From assembly GCF_019097595.1 (NCBI RefSeq), contig NC_080710.1, positions 26,516,780-26,580,779 of the forward strand: a stretch of 64,000 bases of DNA, given 5' to 3'. This DNA is from Hemibagrus wyckioides. Lineage: Eukaryota > Chordata > Actinopteri > Siluriformes > Bagridae. The notes below the pieces were generated by a model. That model had not been told where the DNA came from and ran no database searches. It was given only the letters and a program-made list of their open reading frames with translations. The position numbers and the translations under genes are program-made. Of this stretch, positions 25,004 through 37,671 are shown in pieces. Position 1 is the stretch's first letter; each line of letters opens with the position of its first letter.

Positions 25004-25428
25004 AAAGGATGAGATGGAGAGGGGTGAAAAAAGGAAAGAAGAGAGAGAGAGAGAGAGAGAGAGCAGGAAGAGGGAGGTAGAGGGAGAAACGGAGAGAGAG
25101 CTAAAGAGATGGAGAAAATTATGGGAGAGACAGATCATGGAGAGAAATGAAGAAACAAGACAGATGGGAGGAGAGTTCGAGAGAAGGGTGGAGAGGAAAC
25201 AGATGTAGAGAAAAGAACAGAGACAGAAAGAGAAAGATTGCAGCAGACAGATAGACATGCAGAGGGAGACAGACAGAGAGAGGGAGACAGACAGACAGAC
25301 AGACAGACAGAGGAAGAGAGAGTCAGACTGACAGACAGAGGGAGACAGAGGCAGACAGATAGACACACAGACAAAAGGAGATAGACAGACACACAGAGGG
25401 GAAGAGACAGAGACAGAGCAAGGGAGCC

Positions 25429-25459
<31 letters not shown>

Positions 25460-25640
25460 TGGAAACAGACTGGGGGAGACAGACAGAGGGAGACAGACAT
25501 ACACAGAGGGAAAATAGACAAACAGAGAGACAGACAGAGAAATGCTAATAGACAGACAGAGAGATAAAAACCTAAAGACAGACAAGAAAACAGAGAAAAA
25601 GACCACACGAGACAGACGGACAGACAGAGCGAGTGAGCCA
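24960..25640. repeat. 680-bp purine-rich GA/GACA array
   Basis: An almost unbroken purine-rich plus strand. GA runs (24967-25000, 25038-25063) give way to irregular GACAGACAGA blocks to 25640. The 290-codon Leu/Ser/Cys/Val frame on the minus strand is a translation of this array and is not a gene. Confidence 0.93.
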
Positions 25641-26146
25641 GACAGAGAGAGGTGGTTGTGAGGATTGTTCGTCACTGCAGACAGTTTGGGTGCAATATCA
25701 CAAAAGCACTTCAAAAACACAATTACATTTTTACCCCAAAAAGCCTCATCATGTTTTCCATCATCAGCTCTCTGCCTGGATCAAGACTTCATCTTTTGTC
25801 TAGGTCACAGTGTGTGAAGAGCAAAATCATTTCAGCCCCTGAAACACGGCATGCTATTTAATAAAAACACTCAGCTTTAATTATCACTCTTTATTCTCTC
25901 TAAACCCAGAAGTTAGAGCATTTAAAAATACAGAGCTCTACTGCTGCTTCACTAAAACCCTCATGACTCTGAGGCAGCTACAGTGCCACAGCTACAGAGG
26001 CAGGCAAGGGCATCCAGGGCATATTAAACTGGATTTAAAATAATAAAATCTAAATCTTTCAAAATCCACCTACATGTTCTGACACTTGCTGTGATTAAAG
26101 CATAGCTCCACCTCTTTGATTTTGGAGCGAAAAAGCCCAGTGTGTG

Positions 26147-26181
<35 letters not shown>

Positions 26182-26900
26182 TCTGTGTACGCAAAGCCGA
26201 GCTTCAGATCATCTCAGACAAGTTCGAGATCCGCAGCTATGACTGAGGCTTAGTCAAACGACAAGGAGTGAACAGAGAAGTTAGTCATTCTGTCACAAAG
26301 TGAACACACACACACAGGTACAGACTACACGGACACACACACACACACACAGGTACAGACTACACGGAGACACACACACACACACACACACACACCAAGT
26401 CCCCAGTCTGGCTTGACATTTCCGTCAGCGCTGATTAACATCATTACTATCATTCCTCATCTCTCTTTTCTGATCTGCTCAGACAATGAGGTTTTATTTA
26501 AACAATGGAACGAAGACGCGAGACAGACGCAGAGACAGAGGAAGAGAAATGGACAGAAAAAAAATGCTAATTATGACACGCCACTTCTCCACATTCTACA
26601 TTTCTCTTCCTGTTCACCTGTTGATGTTTTTATGCATGACCGGGCAAGAGAAATAGATCGATCAATCACGTGTCAAAGTAGCACCTCACAACTGCATAGC
26701 ATGCTTAAATACGATGAAAATTAAGCTCTTTCCCAAAGACCCCAAAACTGATATCTCTAGCCCTAGATACGTTCCTGAATCTTGTGTTCTCCGCTAGCCA
26801 ACAGGAACGTCCTAATATCACTGTGCTGATTTCTTTCTCAGCAAGGACCAACACAAGAGAGTGACGTCGGACACACTGGCGATATAAGTGCTGGTTTACT
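25641..26900. repeat. unassigned sequence with TG/CA arrays and a small tandem duplication
   Basis: TG occurs at 26140-26180. Between 26296 and 26395 a unit of about 42 bp, CA run plus aggtacagactacacgga, is repeated. The remainder is unrecognised. Confidence 0.7.
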
Positions 26901-26907
26901 GTACATG

Positions 26908-27427
26908 TACACCCAGGCATAACATTATGTCCACCTGCCTAATATTGTGTTGGTGCCCCTTTATCATGCACTGTGTATTCTGACACCTTTCTATCAGAAC
27001 CAGCATTAACTTCTTCAGCAATTTGATCAACAGTAGCTCGTCTGTTGGATCGGATCACACGGGCCAGCCTTCACTCACCATGTGCATCAATGATCCTTGG
27101 CCGCCCATGACCCTGTCTCCGGTTCACCACTGTTCCTTCCTTGTATGACTTTTGATAGATACTGACCACTGCAGACCGGGAACACCCCACAAGAGCTGCA
27201 GTTTTGGAGATGCTCTGATCCAGTGGTCTAGCCATCACAATTTGGCCCTTCGTAAAACTCGCTCAAATCCTTACACTTGCCCATTTTTCCTGCGTCTAAC
27301 ACATCAGAGGACAAAATGTTCACTTGCTGCCTAATATATCCCACCCACTAACAGGTGCCATGATGAGATCATCAGTGTTATTCACTTCAACCTGTCAGTG
27401 CTCATAATGTTATGGCTGATCGGTGTA
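26908..27427 (-). mobile_element. non-autonomous Tc1-like element, copy 2, HTH fragment only
   Basis: This 520-bp element is the same family and orientation as 4195-4728. Its terminal inverted repeats read TACACCCAGGCATAACATTA at the left and TACACCGATCAGCCATAACA on the other strand at the right. The left TIR has lost a few bases, and no TA duplication is clear there. The minus strand again carries the HTH part of a Tc1-type transposase ([16 protein letters not shown], then a GRPRIID-like segment), but with a frameshift and stop near the N-terminus (after [13 protein letters not shown]). The catalytic DDE domain is absent. Relative to copy 1 it keeps the caatttgg segment that copy 1 has lost, so the copies arrived separately. 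Confidence 0.92.
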
Positions 27428-27429
27428 AA

Positions 27430-28170
27430 TGGCAGATTTGGCACACTGTCATTTCAGTCAATGTGATCAAACACCATAAACCAGATGTTAAAGATCTGGA
27501 GGAAATTTCCAGTTCCTGCTTGCCAGGGCTGCCACCTTGATTATTTTTTCTCATCCAGCGTTGCTGATTTTGAGCTTCTTGTGAAACTGACATGCTCTTT
27601 ATCACACTTCAACATCCTAGATCCAACCTGGAAGAGGCATTTCTCAGGAACAAATGTCCTCAAGAAGCCCAAGACACATCTTCGTCTTCGGTTTCGCTTT
27701 CTATCTAGGCCTCTCTTCAATATCTGTAGCTTGCTACTGTTGCTGTTTCAGTGCTATTCTTTCCAGTAGCTGTGTAATCCAGCATGAAGCCTGATTGTTT
27801 GCTCTGATCCTACATGCATGATTTCTGAAAATTAGACTGGAAAACAGGAGCGTGGAAACAAAAGTGTATTGAATCTGAATACCTCAGACTATCACATAGA
27901 TCTAGATATCTGCTAATTTCCTCTGATTAAGAAAAAAATTCCTGCTCTTCCTTTGTGCTGCCACTCTGCACTGCTCTGAGGTACTGAGTAACAACATCGT
28001 CACCTTGTTGAATAGGAAACCTGTTGAACACGTTCTCAGGTGTTATCAAACCTACACACACACACAGTGAGTGAAGCCGACAGAAGTGCGGGGGTGAGAG
28101 CTTTGCTTCTTTAAAATTACGCAATCATCGTAGGTTCTCTTTTGTGGAAATGATTATAATTATTTAATTC
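27430..28170. other. unassigned intronic sequence
   Basis: An open frame at 27485-27769 shows no recognisable domain and no plausible splice context. Confidence 0.5.
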
Positions 28171-28177
28171 TAACATG

Positions 28178-28345
28178 TCTCATTCTCTTCAAATGTGCAA
28201 ATCTGTGCAATCAAGATTTCTCAAATCACCGCCATCCAGAATTCTCAAATCTGATTGGTTGAGAAGGTGCTGCAGTTCACGAGGTTTTATTTTAACCTGC
28301 CTCATCCGATACGCTATTGTTGCTAGGGTAACAGCTCATTCACAG
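28178..28345. mobile_element. possible MITE fragment (TCTGATTGGTTGAGAAGGTG type)
   Basis: The phrases ctgattggttgagaaggtgc and cgctattgttgctagggtaa with acagctcattcacaggg are recognised from short non-autonomous fish transposons. Ends and duplication were not identified. Confidence 0.45.
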
Positions 28346-28939
28346 GGATGCTGTAATATTCACTGTACCTTGTAAAAGTTTTATCAGAGCTAAAATACAA
28401 GCACTTAGAGGAACTTCTAATAGTAAGGTCTCTTAGACAACATTAAAACTATCTAGAAACCATTAAAAGACATTTCTATTGAAAACACTGAAGATTGGCT
28501 TTATTTTAAACACTCTGGACCAGTTAATCGGTCCTTCTTTTCAGACTGGTTACTGTAAAGACGTTCTGCTTCAACAAACCCTCTAAAAGTTCTACAAAAG
28601 GAAAAAAAAATGAAGAACCCTTCACAGAGACAGAGGTAATCTTTATTTTTACCCAAGTGTACAAATGCAAGAGTTGACCATTGTTGATCTCCACCATTAC
28701 ATGAACCCTAATTTGAAAGCAACGGCCTTAAAGAGGAAACCGGTGAGTGTGTGCACAGCTCTAGCTGGAGATGTGAGGTATTTAGACAGATGAAGATGAA
28801 GCTGTGTTTCCCGAGGTACAGAGTTCATTAACACCTCGGCCTGTGGAGGCATGTCTCCGATAAAGGACACGTGGAGAATCAGTTAGCTCTGGATAGCTCT
28901 TACAGACAAGAGTTTATAGGAGAATCAGACAGAGAGATA

Positions 28940-29212
28940 AACACAGAAACACACACACACACGACAGATGGACGCAGAAACAGACACACAAAAACACACA
29001 AATGTAGACAGACAAACACACACACAAACAGAAAGATGCACATGTACACAAGTCTCTCTCTCTCACTCTCTCTCACACACACCCCAGACAGACACAGAAG
29101 CAGAAATGCACATAAGTACAGACCCAGAAGACTGATATATACACACAGGGGGAGACAAACAGAAATGTACCCACACACAGAAAAAGATGCACATGCACAC
29201 AATGAGTCTCCC

Positions 29213-29256
<44 letters not shown>

Positions 29257-29520
29257 CAGACACAGAAACAGAGACACACAAATACAGACACAGAAAACAG
29301 ACATATACACACAGGGACACAAACAGAAAGATGCACATGCACAATCTCTCTCTCTCTCTCTGACACACACACCAGACAGACACAGAAACAGAGATACACA
29401 TAAACACAGACATGGAAGACAGACATTTACACACAGAGGCACACAAACAGAAACACACGCACACAGAGAGAAAGATGCACATGCACACAGTGAGTCTCCC
29501 TCTCACACACACACACAGTC
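28940..29520. repeat. 580-bp CA/CT/GACA-rich composite array
   Basis: CA and CT blocks are interleaved with recurrent longer phrases such as cacagaaacagagacacaca, cacacaaacagaaagatgca and catgcacac(aatgagtctccctctc). Similar groups recur near 29015-29110, 29160-29275, 29320-29400 and 29440-29510, so it is a degenerate higher-order tandem array of roughly 120-170 bp. The 302-codon Thr/His/Ser frame across it is not a gene. Confidence 0.85.
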
Positions 29521-30110
29521 TGCAGAGATTGAAACCTGTTTTGTTCCACACAGGCTTTGCCAGCAGCCTCGGTCCCTGAGGCACAGTGAGCGTGCTGAGA
29601 CTAGCCCACAGTTTATATTGAGTCAGAGACGTCCTAGTCTCTCCTCGTCCACCTCGTTCAGCCATGGATTTGCCAATGCATATTTACACAACGTGTCGAT
29701 TTCTGCAGAAAGAGCGCTGAAGATCCGCTCAATCACTAGAACGCTATTAATCCGCCATCACCAGGATGTGATCTCATGAGCTCCTGGAGCACCTGTATGT
29801 TAAGGTGAGGAGTTGATGTGAGGCACAAACGATGCATCATCTCACACCTGATTATCATCTTCTGTCCTTCCCGGTTGTAGCAAATGCGTACATGCAGCTT
29901 GCTCTCACAATCAGCTCAGATTTCAGACTAAAAAAGAAATGCAAATAAAGGGTTATGCAGCACTGAAGCCGTCACATAGAGCTGACACACACACACACAA
30001 TGCTGCACTGCATACACGATTTATCCAAAAGGGTCATAATGTAAAGTGTGAGGTCTCTACTGTACAGAGATTAACCTCAGGGAAGAGCATCAATAACGTT
30101 AAGATAAAAT
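29521..30110. other. unassigned intronic sequence
   Basis: A short CA tract (29987-29999) and nothing else recognised. Confidence 0.55.
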
Positions 30111-30128
30111 GTAACTGGCCCCTAAGTG

Positions 30129-30365
30129 CTGTTTATCTTCTTCTCCTTCTTTCGTGCTGCTCCCTGTTTGGGGTCACCACAGCGGATCATTTGGTCCACA
30201 TGTTTCGATTTGGCTCACACCGAATGCCCTTCCTGACGCAACCCTCCAATTTAATCCAGGCTTGGGACCGGCACCAAGAGTTAACTCTTCAGCAGCTGGG
30301 TTATCTCCCTGCCTGGGAATCGAACCCGGGCCAGGGCAATGAGAGCACAGAGGCTTAAGGAGGCT
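30129..30365 (-). repeat. tRNA-derived SINE, AAC-tail family, copy 1 (minus orientation)
   Basis: On the minus strand a B-box GGTTCGATTCC (plus 30316-30326) precedes the body gggcagggagataacccagc-like phrase, gcgtcaggaagggcat and ccaaatgatccgctgtggtg. The target-site duplication is taactggcccctaagtg at 30112-30128 and taactggccccaaagtg at 30366-30382, 16 of 17 bases identical. The A-box region is diverged. Confidence 0.92.
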
Positions 30366-30382
30366 TAACTGGCCCCAAAGTG

Positions 30383-31714
30383 TGAATATCGGAAATAATA
30401 ATAAGCTTTCAGGACTCAACAGATATCTGAGAGTACACATTTGTCTCATATGCTTAAAACCCAAAGCTTTCATACATGACAGCAACCATAAAGACCATTT
30501 ATTTGCTTAACTGTAACCTGAAAAATTACAAAAGCCCGATTTGACTTGTGAAGCTGAAAAGCTGTTCAGTACGATAACCTGCTTCGTATATTTTTGAGAC
30601 AAAAGAACAATAGAAGGGGGAAAAAAAAAACTGAAAAAGAGTGAGGTGAGCTCATGTCTCACTATAATTGTTGCCTTTGTTATGATTCATGAGCAGGGTC
30701 GCTAAAGTGTCAGAGTTTCACTGTTAGTCATGGCGTATGGGACGTTTACCTCACTACTGACGGTTTCGGATTAAATTGTTTATTAATTTTCGACCTGATC
30801 CAGTTCCTTACTCCTACGCTTCTCCTTCGTCTCAGGTCTGTCTGCGATTCCCCGAAAATGTTGGCTGAATTTCAGCAACCCTGTGTATGAGATGTACAAG
30901 ATTTCATTTGTTCTTAAAGAAACAAGGACAATTTAGATAAAGCTTTTGCTTCCCTACTGCTCTGTATTACTTTGTATTATGTAATACAAAGATGTCTTAC
31001 ATGATGATCAAGCCTTTTACCTTCAGTTTGTGTGTGGTTTATTAAACAGTGCATTTATATAGTCCAATGTTGATATATATATAGACTAAGGTATCATGGC
31101 ATGAAAACTCCAAATGCTGTTGATGTTTAAATGATACTATAATCCCACAATAGAGCCTCTGTCCCTCTTTCTGTCTCTCTCACTCGACTGAACGCATGCT
31201 GACTTTCACCAGCACATTGTTTTTCTCACAACCTGATAGCTTGAACAAAAGCTCCTAGTGTTCACACAGGTGATACGCTAACAGCCCACGCTGCCAGACT
31301 ATGAAGTATGTGCGCTATTCAAAATGAAAGTAATATTTGGCTAATAACCACATTCAAGAGAACTTGATAGACGCATGTGTGCGCATATGTTTGTGTGTGT
31401 GTCACACACAAGCCAAATAAGGTTCAGCAACTACGGGTACAAATGACGGATCGTGAAGCTGCATCATGGCATGATGTTTTCCATGAACTCTCTTGATTAA
31501 TTATTCTTCGCCACAGAAATGTGCAGCAAAACAAGTCCAGTGTCCAAACTAATATTTAGAGTTTGGCACAAAATTAGGTATGAAGGCCAGTGCTGGATAT
31601 TGAAAGCCATGCTTCACATACCGAGATGAAATCACATTTACAAACAACCCACTTCCACAGAACCCGTAATCTCTGCGTCTTCTGATTGCGTCTCAGCAGC
31701 TAGATTTCTGGGTC

Positions 31715-31749
<35 letters not shown>

Positions 31750-32495
31750 TGTTTGCTTGCACTCGTGGAAGAAGCAGTAGAACAAACATGTTCAAGGAAA
31801 AAAAATTTTAAAAAAAATCCTCCTCAGGCTTTTGTTTTGGAAAGAAAATCCAACCGACATCACTCGCTGCGGAATTTGTGCCTCTTTCACTGCCAAAATT
31901 GCTGCCTTTTGTTTATTTGTTCGGTTTGACAGGGTTGCCATGTCTTTTTAAAAAAAAAAAATAGCTCTGGTTCACCCTGACATTTTAAAATTTAATACTG
32001 GATAAGGGGTCTAATGGAAATAAAAAATTAACTTTATTCCATTTTAGCCTATTTCTAGTTCATTTACACTAAATCTTACATCATTACATTAAACTCTCGG
32101 CTTCAGCAGGAGGGCTCACTTAGTGACTATTAAAATTTCATGGGTTGCCAGTGCCACCCATATCCCCCACATCCCAATTATATAGTATGTTCAACTGAAT
32201 TAAACTAACATTTTAAATGGGGGATTTCTGATCAAATACGCTTTGAGATAAATATGTCATGCAACACCAAAGTCACATTTCCCTCAGGTTTTATTCATTT
32301 TTAGTGCATATGTATGCAAATTATTTAATTAATTAATTAATTAATCAATCAATTCATCAAGAAATAAAAGAAGGGTCAAGAGGAGTGGAATAACTAGTAG
32401 ACAGCTCTTAATAGCAATCTTCCCTTAAATAACGATTTAAACAGAATAAAATTATAAGAGAAGTTTCTGTCTTATCATCAGGAAGAACGCAAGCT
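30383..32495. other. unassigned intronic sequence
   Basis: A TG microsatellite (31719-31748) and a TTAA run (32322-32345) are the only repeats recognised. Confidence 0.55.
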
Positions 32496-32499
32496 CAAC

Positions 32500-32660
32500 C
32501 CCACATCATGCCACAGCCATCTGAGGTAAGCCTTTGTTGGGTGGAGGTGATGGATTGCATTACCCTCTCTTCCCTGTCAATCACAGCTACACTAGCCAAT
32601 CGGAGGCACCCGTAAGCTCGTGTATGTGGAAGAGGGCAGACTGGCACTTTTAAGAGGGCT
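32500..32660 (+). repeat. possible fragment of a CCAATCGGAGGCACCCG-type fish repeat
   Basis: Phrases cacagctacactagccaatc and ggaggcacccgtaagctcgt with gtggaagagggcagactggc are familiar from a common fish interspersed repeat. The piece at 42590-42785 looks like its 3' part. Ends not defined. Confidence 0.45.
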
Positions 32661-33234
32661 CACCCTGAGCATATCATGAGAACAGGGCTAGACTTCACCC
32701 TTCCTGATTGGTAGCTTCTGTATAATAAGGGAAGGCTGGCTAGAAGAGATTTAAATTAATTCATAGAACTATTTCTAGTGCAAAGCTAACAGATAACGCG
32801 TGCCGTGTGAAAATGTGCGTCGATCTAAAACGAGGAGTTAAGGTTGGGTACGGAGAACCAGTTATTACTTTCAAAGCCTGTAGTTTTCCCAAATCACTAC
32901 ATGATCTTTATCATATCACATTACAGCTTTTTTAAGCAATGCCCTGAACATGACACCTCTAATCACAATGGCTTCAGGTCTGTGAGACAGAAACTCCACT
33001 TCAGCACAGAGGAACCACAGAGAAACTGGAAGCGTGCATGACCCGAGATCACTAAACCACATACAAACACACTTCACCCCCTTTCCAAGACTGATTCATC
33101 TGAAACTCTGTGTGTGTGTGTGTGTGCTCGCGCTGGGTTCTGGGACGAGGCGAGACATTTCGCAATGGGTGATGTCATGTTCTGATGATGAGGGTCAGTC
33201 TAGCAAAGCCACAACTCTTCTAACTCAAATAAAA

Positions 33235-33790
<556 letters not shown>

Positions 33791-34556
33791 TGGGAAAATT
33801 TTGCCAGGAACAACAAATTACAGTCTCATAACAGTTGTACTGACAAAATACTGACTATGGTATATAATTAAGTTCATTAAGATATTAGAGATTGGTTTTA
33901 TCTGTGTGTGGTCTGATAACACTGTGCTCGCAGTTCTCTCTCTCACACACACAAAATACAAACTTGTATTTTTTATCATGATAAGATTCATATGTGTGTT
34001 TGTGTGTGTGAGATCTCAGATGAGAGAGAGAGAAAAAGAAAGATGAGAGGGAATGAAGGTTACAATGTAAACGGACAAAATAAAATAAATGAAGACACAT
34101 TTAAGACATATCACTGAAGAGTTTGGAAACAGCTACGGATTTTAAGCATTTTTTTAGGATTTTAAACCTTAAAGTTTCAAGAATTACCTCTGTTTTCCTG
34201 TGCAAGTGATGGGAATTCCTAGTCCGGTGCCAACTGCCATTGTTGTTTGTTTGTTTCTGGTTAAAGCCTGACCTTCTGAAACCAATCGCAACTAAACTGA
34301 TTTTCTTCAGTTTAATATCATTTACCTATTTCATTTCCCAAACCAAAAAACTCGCCATTATAAACAACTTTTCCTAATTAAATAAATGCAAGAGGTTACA
34401 GCGTTTTATTTGGCTTCTTTTCTACTTTCTGGAATTAAAAAAACACTGTCTGTCTCTCTCTCTCTTCATATATATATATATATATATATATATGAAACAA
34501 GCCTGCCAACATATAGCTGATTTGGCTTTTATTCCAACTATCTCTCTATCTCTATC
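33791..34556. other. unassigned intronic sequence
   Basis: A TA run (34468-34492) and short CT and CTAT runs (34541-34560) only. Confidence 0.55.
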
Positions 34557-34570
34557 TCTCATAATGAATC

Positions 34571-34783
34571 CCGCGCTCTCATTGCCGTCGCTTGGGTTCG
34601 ATTCCTGGGCAGGGAGCTAACCCAGCCACTGAAGAGTTAACTCTCAGTGCCGGTCCCAAGCCTGGATAAAATGGGAGGGTTGCGTCAGGAAGGGCATCCG
34701 GCGAAAAACCTACGCCAAATTGAAACATGTGGACCAAATGATCCGCTGTGGCGAACCCCACCAGAACAACAACAACAACAACA
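34571..34783 (+). repeat. tRNA-derived SINE, AAC-tail family, copy 2
   Basis: B-box GGTTCGATTCC at 34595-34605. The body runs ctaacccagccactgaagag, gcgtcaggaagggcatccgg and ccaaatgatccgctgtgg to an (AAC)5 tail ending at 34783. The target-site duplication is tctcataatgaatc (34557-34570) and tctgataatgaatc (34784-34797), 13 of 14 identical. The copy lacks the A-box end, so it is slightly 5'-truncated. Confidence 0.93.
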
Positions 34784-34797
34784 TCTGATAATGAATC

Positions 34798-36525
34798 TGC
34801 AAGTTCACGCTCGGGTTTGGAACTGCAAGAGGTTTTTCCAAATGACATCTGCTTGCGTTGTTGTGAAAAATGTCCCTGTGATGCGCTAGCTACTTTACTG
34901 GAGAGTGTAAAACATCACCATGCTGTCTGCCAAGTCCTACAGTTTAGTCAAGCTGAATAATATTTCTGCATAATTCGGAGCAGCCATAACTCCAAACTTG
35001 TGCATGTTAATTACGGAATATTCATGAGCATACAGTCAGCTGATGAATAAGAACAACGATACCGTGTGAGATATCACGTCAAGGGTTTCAGAGGCAAAGA
35101 AAGGTGTTGAAGTGCTGTATTAAAAATACGTACAGAGTATCCTCACAGTAAAGATAACACACACTGACGTGAACACACAAATATAGCTAGTAATGTTTCT
35201 ACAAATCTGTCCAGTTGTTCATGTAGCCTCAGCCAGTAAGGCTTAAGTTCTTTCAGGTATAATGTTACTGAGATCACCACTGTTGCCAAAATAAATTATC
35301 TTTCCCGAGATTGATTAATGAACATATCAATGAGTGATGTATCTCTAACGTCAGCTAGTGCAGCTGTGTGAACGTAATGCTCCTTTAAGTTGAACCGTTT
35401 TAGCGTTCACAGGCTAATCCTCATGGGTAGGGTTAGCATGTTTGCTTGGCCTGGAGTGCTGGCGTTATGCTGGTTAGCAGCGTCATTTGCACAAGACTCC
35501 AGGCTCCTCGAAGTGCTGTGGAAAAGCAGGGAGGTGTGCTCATTTCCTGCACGGTGGTGAAGCCAGAGAGACGACACAGGGTTAAAAACGGTGAGAAGAA
35601 AGGAAAGAGCATGGAAGAGATTTCTGTACGGCTCATCCGGGCGATTTCTGTATACGTGAGCACTGGAAAGACTTCATCTGTTTGTCCATGAGGCCATTGT
35701 GCATCATGTTGCAAAGCTAATATTGAAAGTGCATCTGCTTGCAGCGTGCTTATCACCTGTGTTAACCCCGGAGCTTGGAAAAGTTCCAAAGTAAAGCGAT
35801 CAGCAACAAAAACACTCGTCCTTTATATTCTATTGGAAATGTTAAGCACTCTAAAGTGAAACCACACGACTTCAATAGTAACACTCGTGGCCTCTTTCCA
35901 AATACAGCTGGTGAGTGGAGTGACTACAGAACATGTCAGATAGAGGATAATTACATGCCTTCTCATTAGACTGACTTGGAGACAAGTTGACTCATGTCTG
36001 ACGCCGTGTTTGATGAATAGTTATATCACAGCCGTTAAAAAAGCGCCACAAGGTTCAGGTCACGTGACGGCATTCCCGGAAGTTCTCTCATTGTGTTTGG
36101 ATAACCTGATTATGTCCTCGTCTACACGGTGTGAATATGAAGGCAAAGACAAAACGTCCGAACAATAAAGAGAGAAACGAAACCCACTGATCCTAATTAC
36201 TGACATATAAAACATTTGGAGAAATAGGCACTAAAAATGTGTTTAAATGCATTGTTTTGTTAAGACACAAAGATATTTTGTAGAGGAGAGACATGATGTC
36301 ATAACTAAGAATGATCCAGATGTTTGGGTGGATAACAGTGTTCGGTATGCTTCGTAAACCACACTAAATAATGAAGTTCCAATTATCTCTTTGGTTTCTA
36401 AAGGAACACCGTAACCTATGACTTGCTCTTGGCAAGACCTTAGCATAGCTACAATCAGAGCAGCTTTCGGATGATAGCTGTCGTCTAGATTAATAGGTAG
36501 TCATAATTATTAGCTCAAAATCTAA
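34798..36525. other. unassigned intronic sequence
   Basis: A 118-codon minus-strand frame (35433-35789) overlaps an 81-codon plus-strand frame (35446-35691) in a GC-richer patch. Neither matches a known family. No simple repeats of note. Confidence 0.5.
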
Positions 36526-36530
36526 GATGA

Positions 36531-36639
36531 TATCATCCATCCATCTATCCATCCATCCAGAGTCACCACGTTATGTGCAGCATATCTAAATCTTATTAGG
36601 TGCAAGGTGGGAAAATTCACCTTTCCAGTCCATCACATG
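36531..36639 (-). repeat. left part of an older SINE split by a hAT insertion
   Basis: ccatctatccatccatccag at 36537-36560 is the terminal ATCC/GGAT tail of a tRNA-head fish repeat in minus orientation, followed by a body ending ctttccagtccatcacatg. The body resumes at 37493 after the hAT element. The head is at 37600-37671. Confidence 0.85.
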
Positions 36640-37484
36640 TAGAGTTGGGTACCGAACTCTGGACTTTTAAGGGTACTGACCGAATTACGTTGGTACTAGA
36701 GTATCGATTCACATTAAATCAATTGGTTCCAAACTTCAGTACCTGAGTATGTTAGAAAAAGAGAGAGAGAGAGCGTTAACCATGTGATGCGACGTCACCC
36801 CTACAACTTGCTCAAACACAACCACGGCTAACCGAAAACGTTCTCAAGTGTGGTCGCACTTTACAAAATTCGATGCAGACAACGCTATTCACAATATCTG
36901 TAATTCTAAATGCAAGTCTGGCCATGGCAACACATCTATCCTCAGGAAGCACCTAATCCAACACATGTATTTAAAAGCTGAAGAGTGGACTGTATATGGC
37001 AGCCTGATCTCCGGCAGCAAAATAGCAAAAGTAGCTTCAGCTAACACACCTGCTGTAGTCGAACCCCAGGGTGAAAGACAACGAAACACTGAGTGAGGAT
37101 GACAACTTCAACATCTTCAGGTAATTAATTATCCTAGCTAATTTGCTAAGTAGTTGTTGTTGGAAACGACATTTTCACAGTGATGGTTGCCGTTAGCATA
37201 GCATTTTTCTAGTATCAGATAACACTTCCAGTTAACGGATCGTGCTATTTATGTTAAACAAATAGTTTAACGTAAAGTCAAACGTTTACTATAGCGTTTA
37301 CTATAGCGTTTAAATAGTAACATTATGTGAGATATCCAAAACCTAAATAAATAACAAAATGTTCACATTGAGAAGTTTGGACTTATTTTTTCAATAGAAA
37401 TGAAATAAATGTTTGTGTTATTAAAGTAAAGAAAAAGCTACTATTGGGTACCGGTACCAAACTACAGGTACCGTATCAACCCTA
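36640..37484. mobile_element. non-autonomous hAT element (845 bp) with a degenerate BED zinc-finger exon
   Basis: The termini are TAGAGTTGGGTACCGAACT at 36640 and, on the other strand, TAGGGTTGATACGGTACCTG at 37484. Both fit the hAT YARNG rule. The element is flanked by an exact 8-bp duplication, ATCACATG (36632-36639 and 37485-37492), the expected hAT target-site length. Inside, the plus strand from 36848 reads MWSHFTKFDADNAIHNIC, then GNTSILRKHLIQH. This is a BED-type zinc finger as found at the N-terminus of hAT transposases. The first zinc-binding Cys is His here, so the finger is probably dead. The frame stops at 37096, and a possible splice donor (cag|gtaatt) follows at about 37119-37127. 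No dimerisation/catalytic region follows. Confidence 0.92.
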
Positions 37485-37671
37485 ATCACATGGCACCATG
37501 CGAAAACGCACATCCATACACTAATTTACAGCTTGGGGACATTAATTCGGCCAATCTTGTCCACCTGCTTGTTCTTGAATCCAGAAGAAACTCGCACAAA
37601 CATGGGATCGAACCCAGGAACCTCGAGCTGTGAGGCAGCAGCACTACTCGACGCACCACTGTGCCACCCCA
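37485..37671 (-). repeat. right part (tRNA-like head) of the SINE split by the hAT insertion
   Basis: On the minus strand the head begins ggggtggcacagtggtgcgt. Its A-box TGGCACAGTGG lies at plus 37656-37666 and its B-box GGTTCGATCCC at plus 37604-37614, both close to consensus. The body continues to the insertion point, where gtccatcacatg on the left joins gcaccatgcg on the right as in intact copies of the family. Confidence 0.88.

Noticed and set aside
24848..25720. 290-codon minus-strand open frame rich in Leu, Ser, Cys and Val
   Set aside because: It is the translation of a GA/GACA purine array; all frames of such arrays stay open. No domain.
28871..29779. 302-codon Thr/His/Ser frame
   Set aside because: Mostly CA/CT simple sequence; the non-repetitive tail shows no known protein.
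35433..35789. 118-codon minus-strand frame overlapping an 81-codon plus-strand frame
   Set aside because: No recognised domain or splice context; probably chance in GC-richer DNA.
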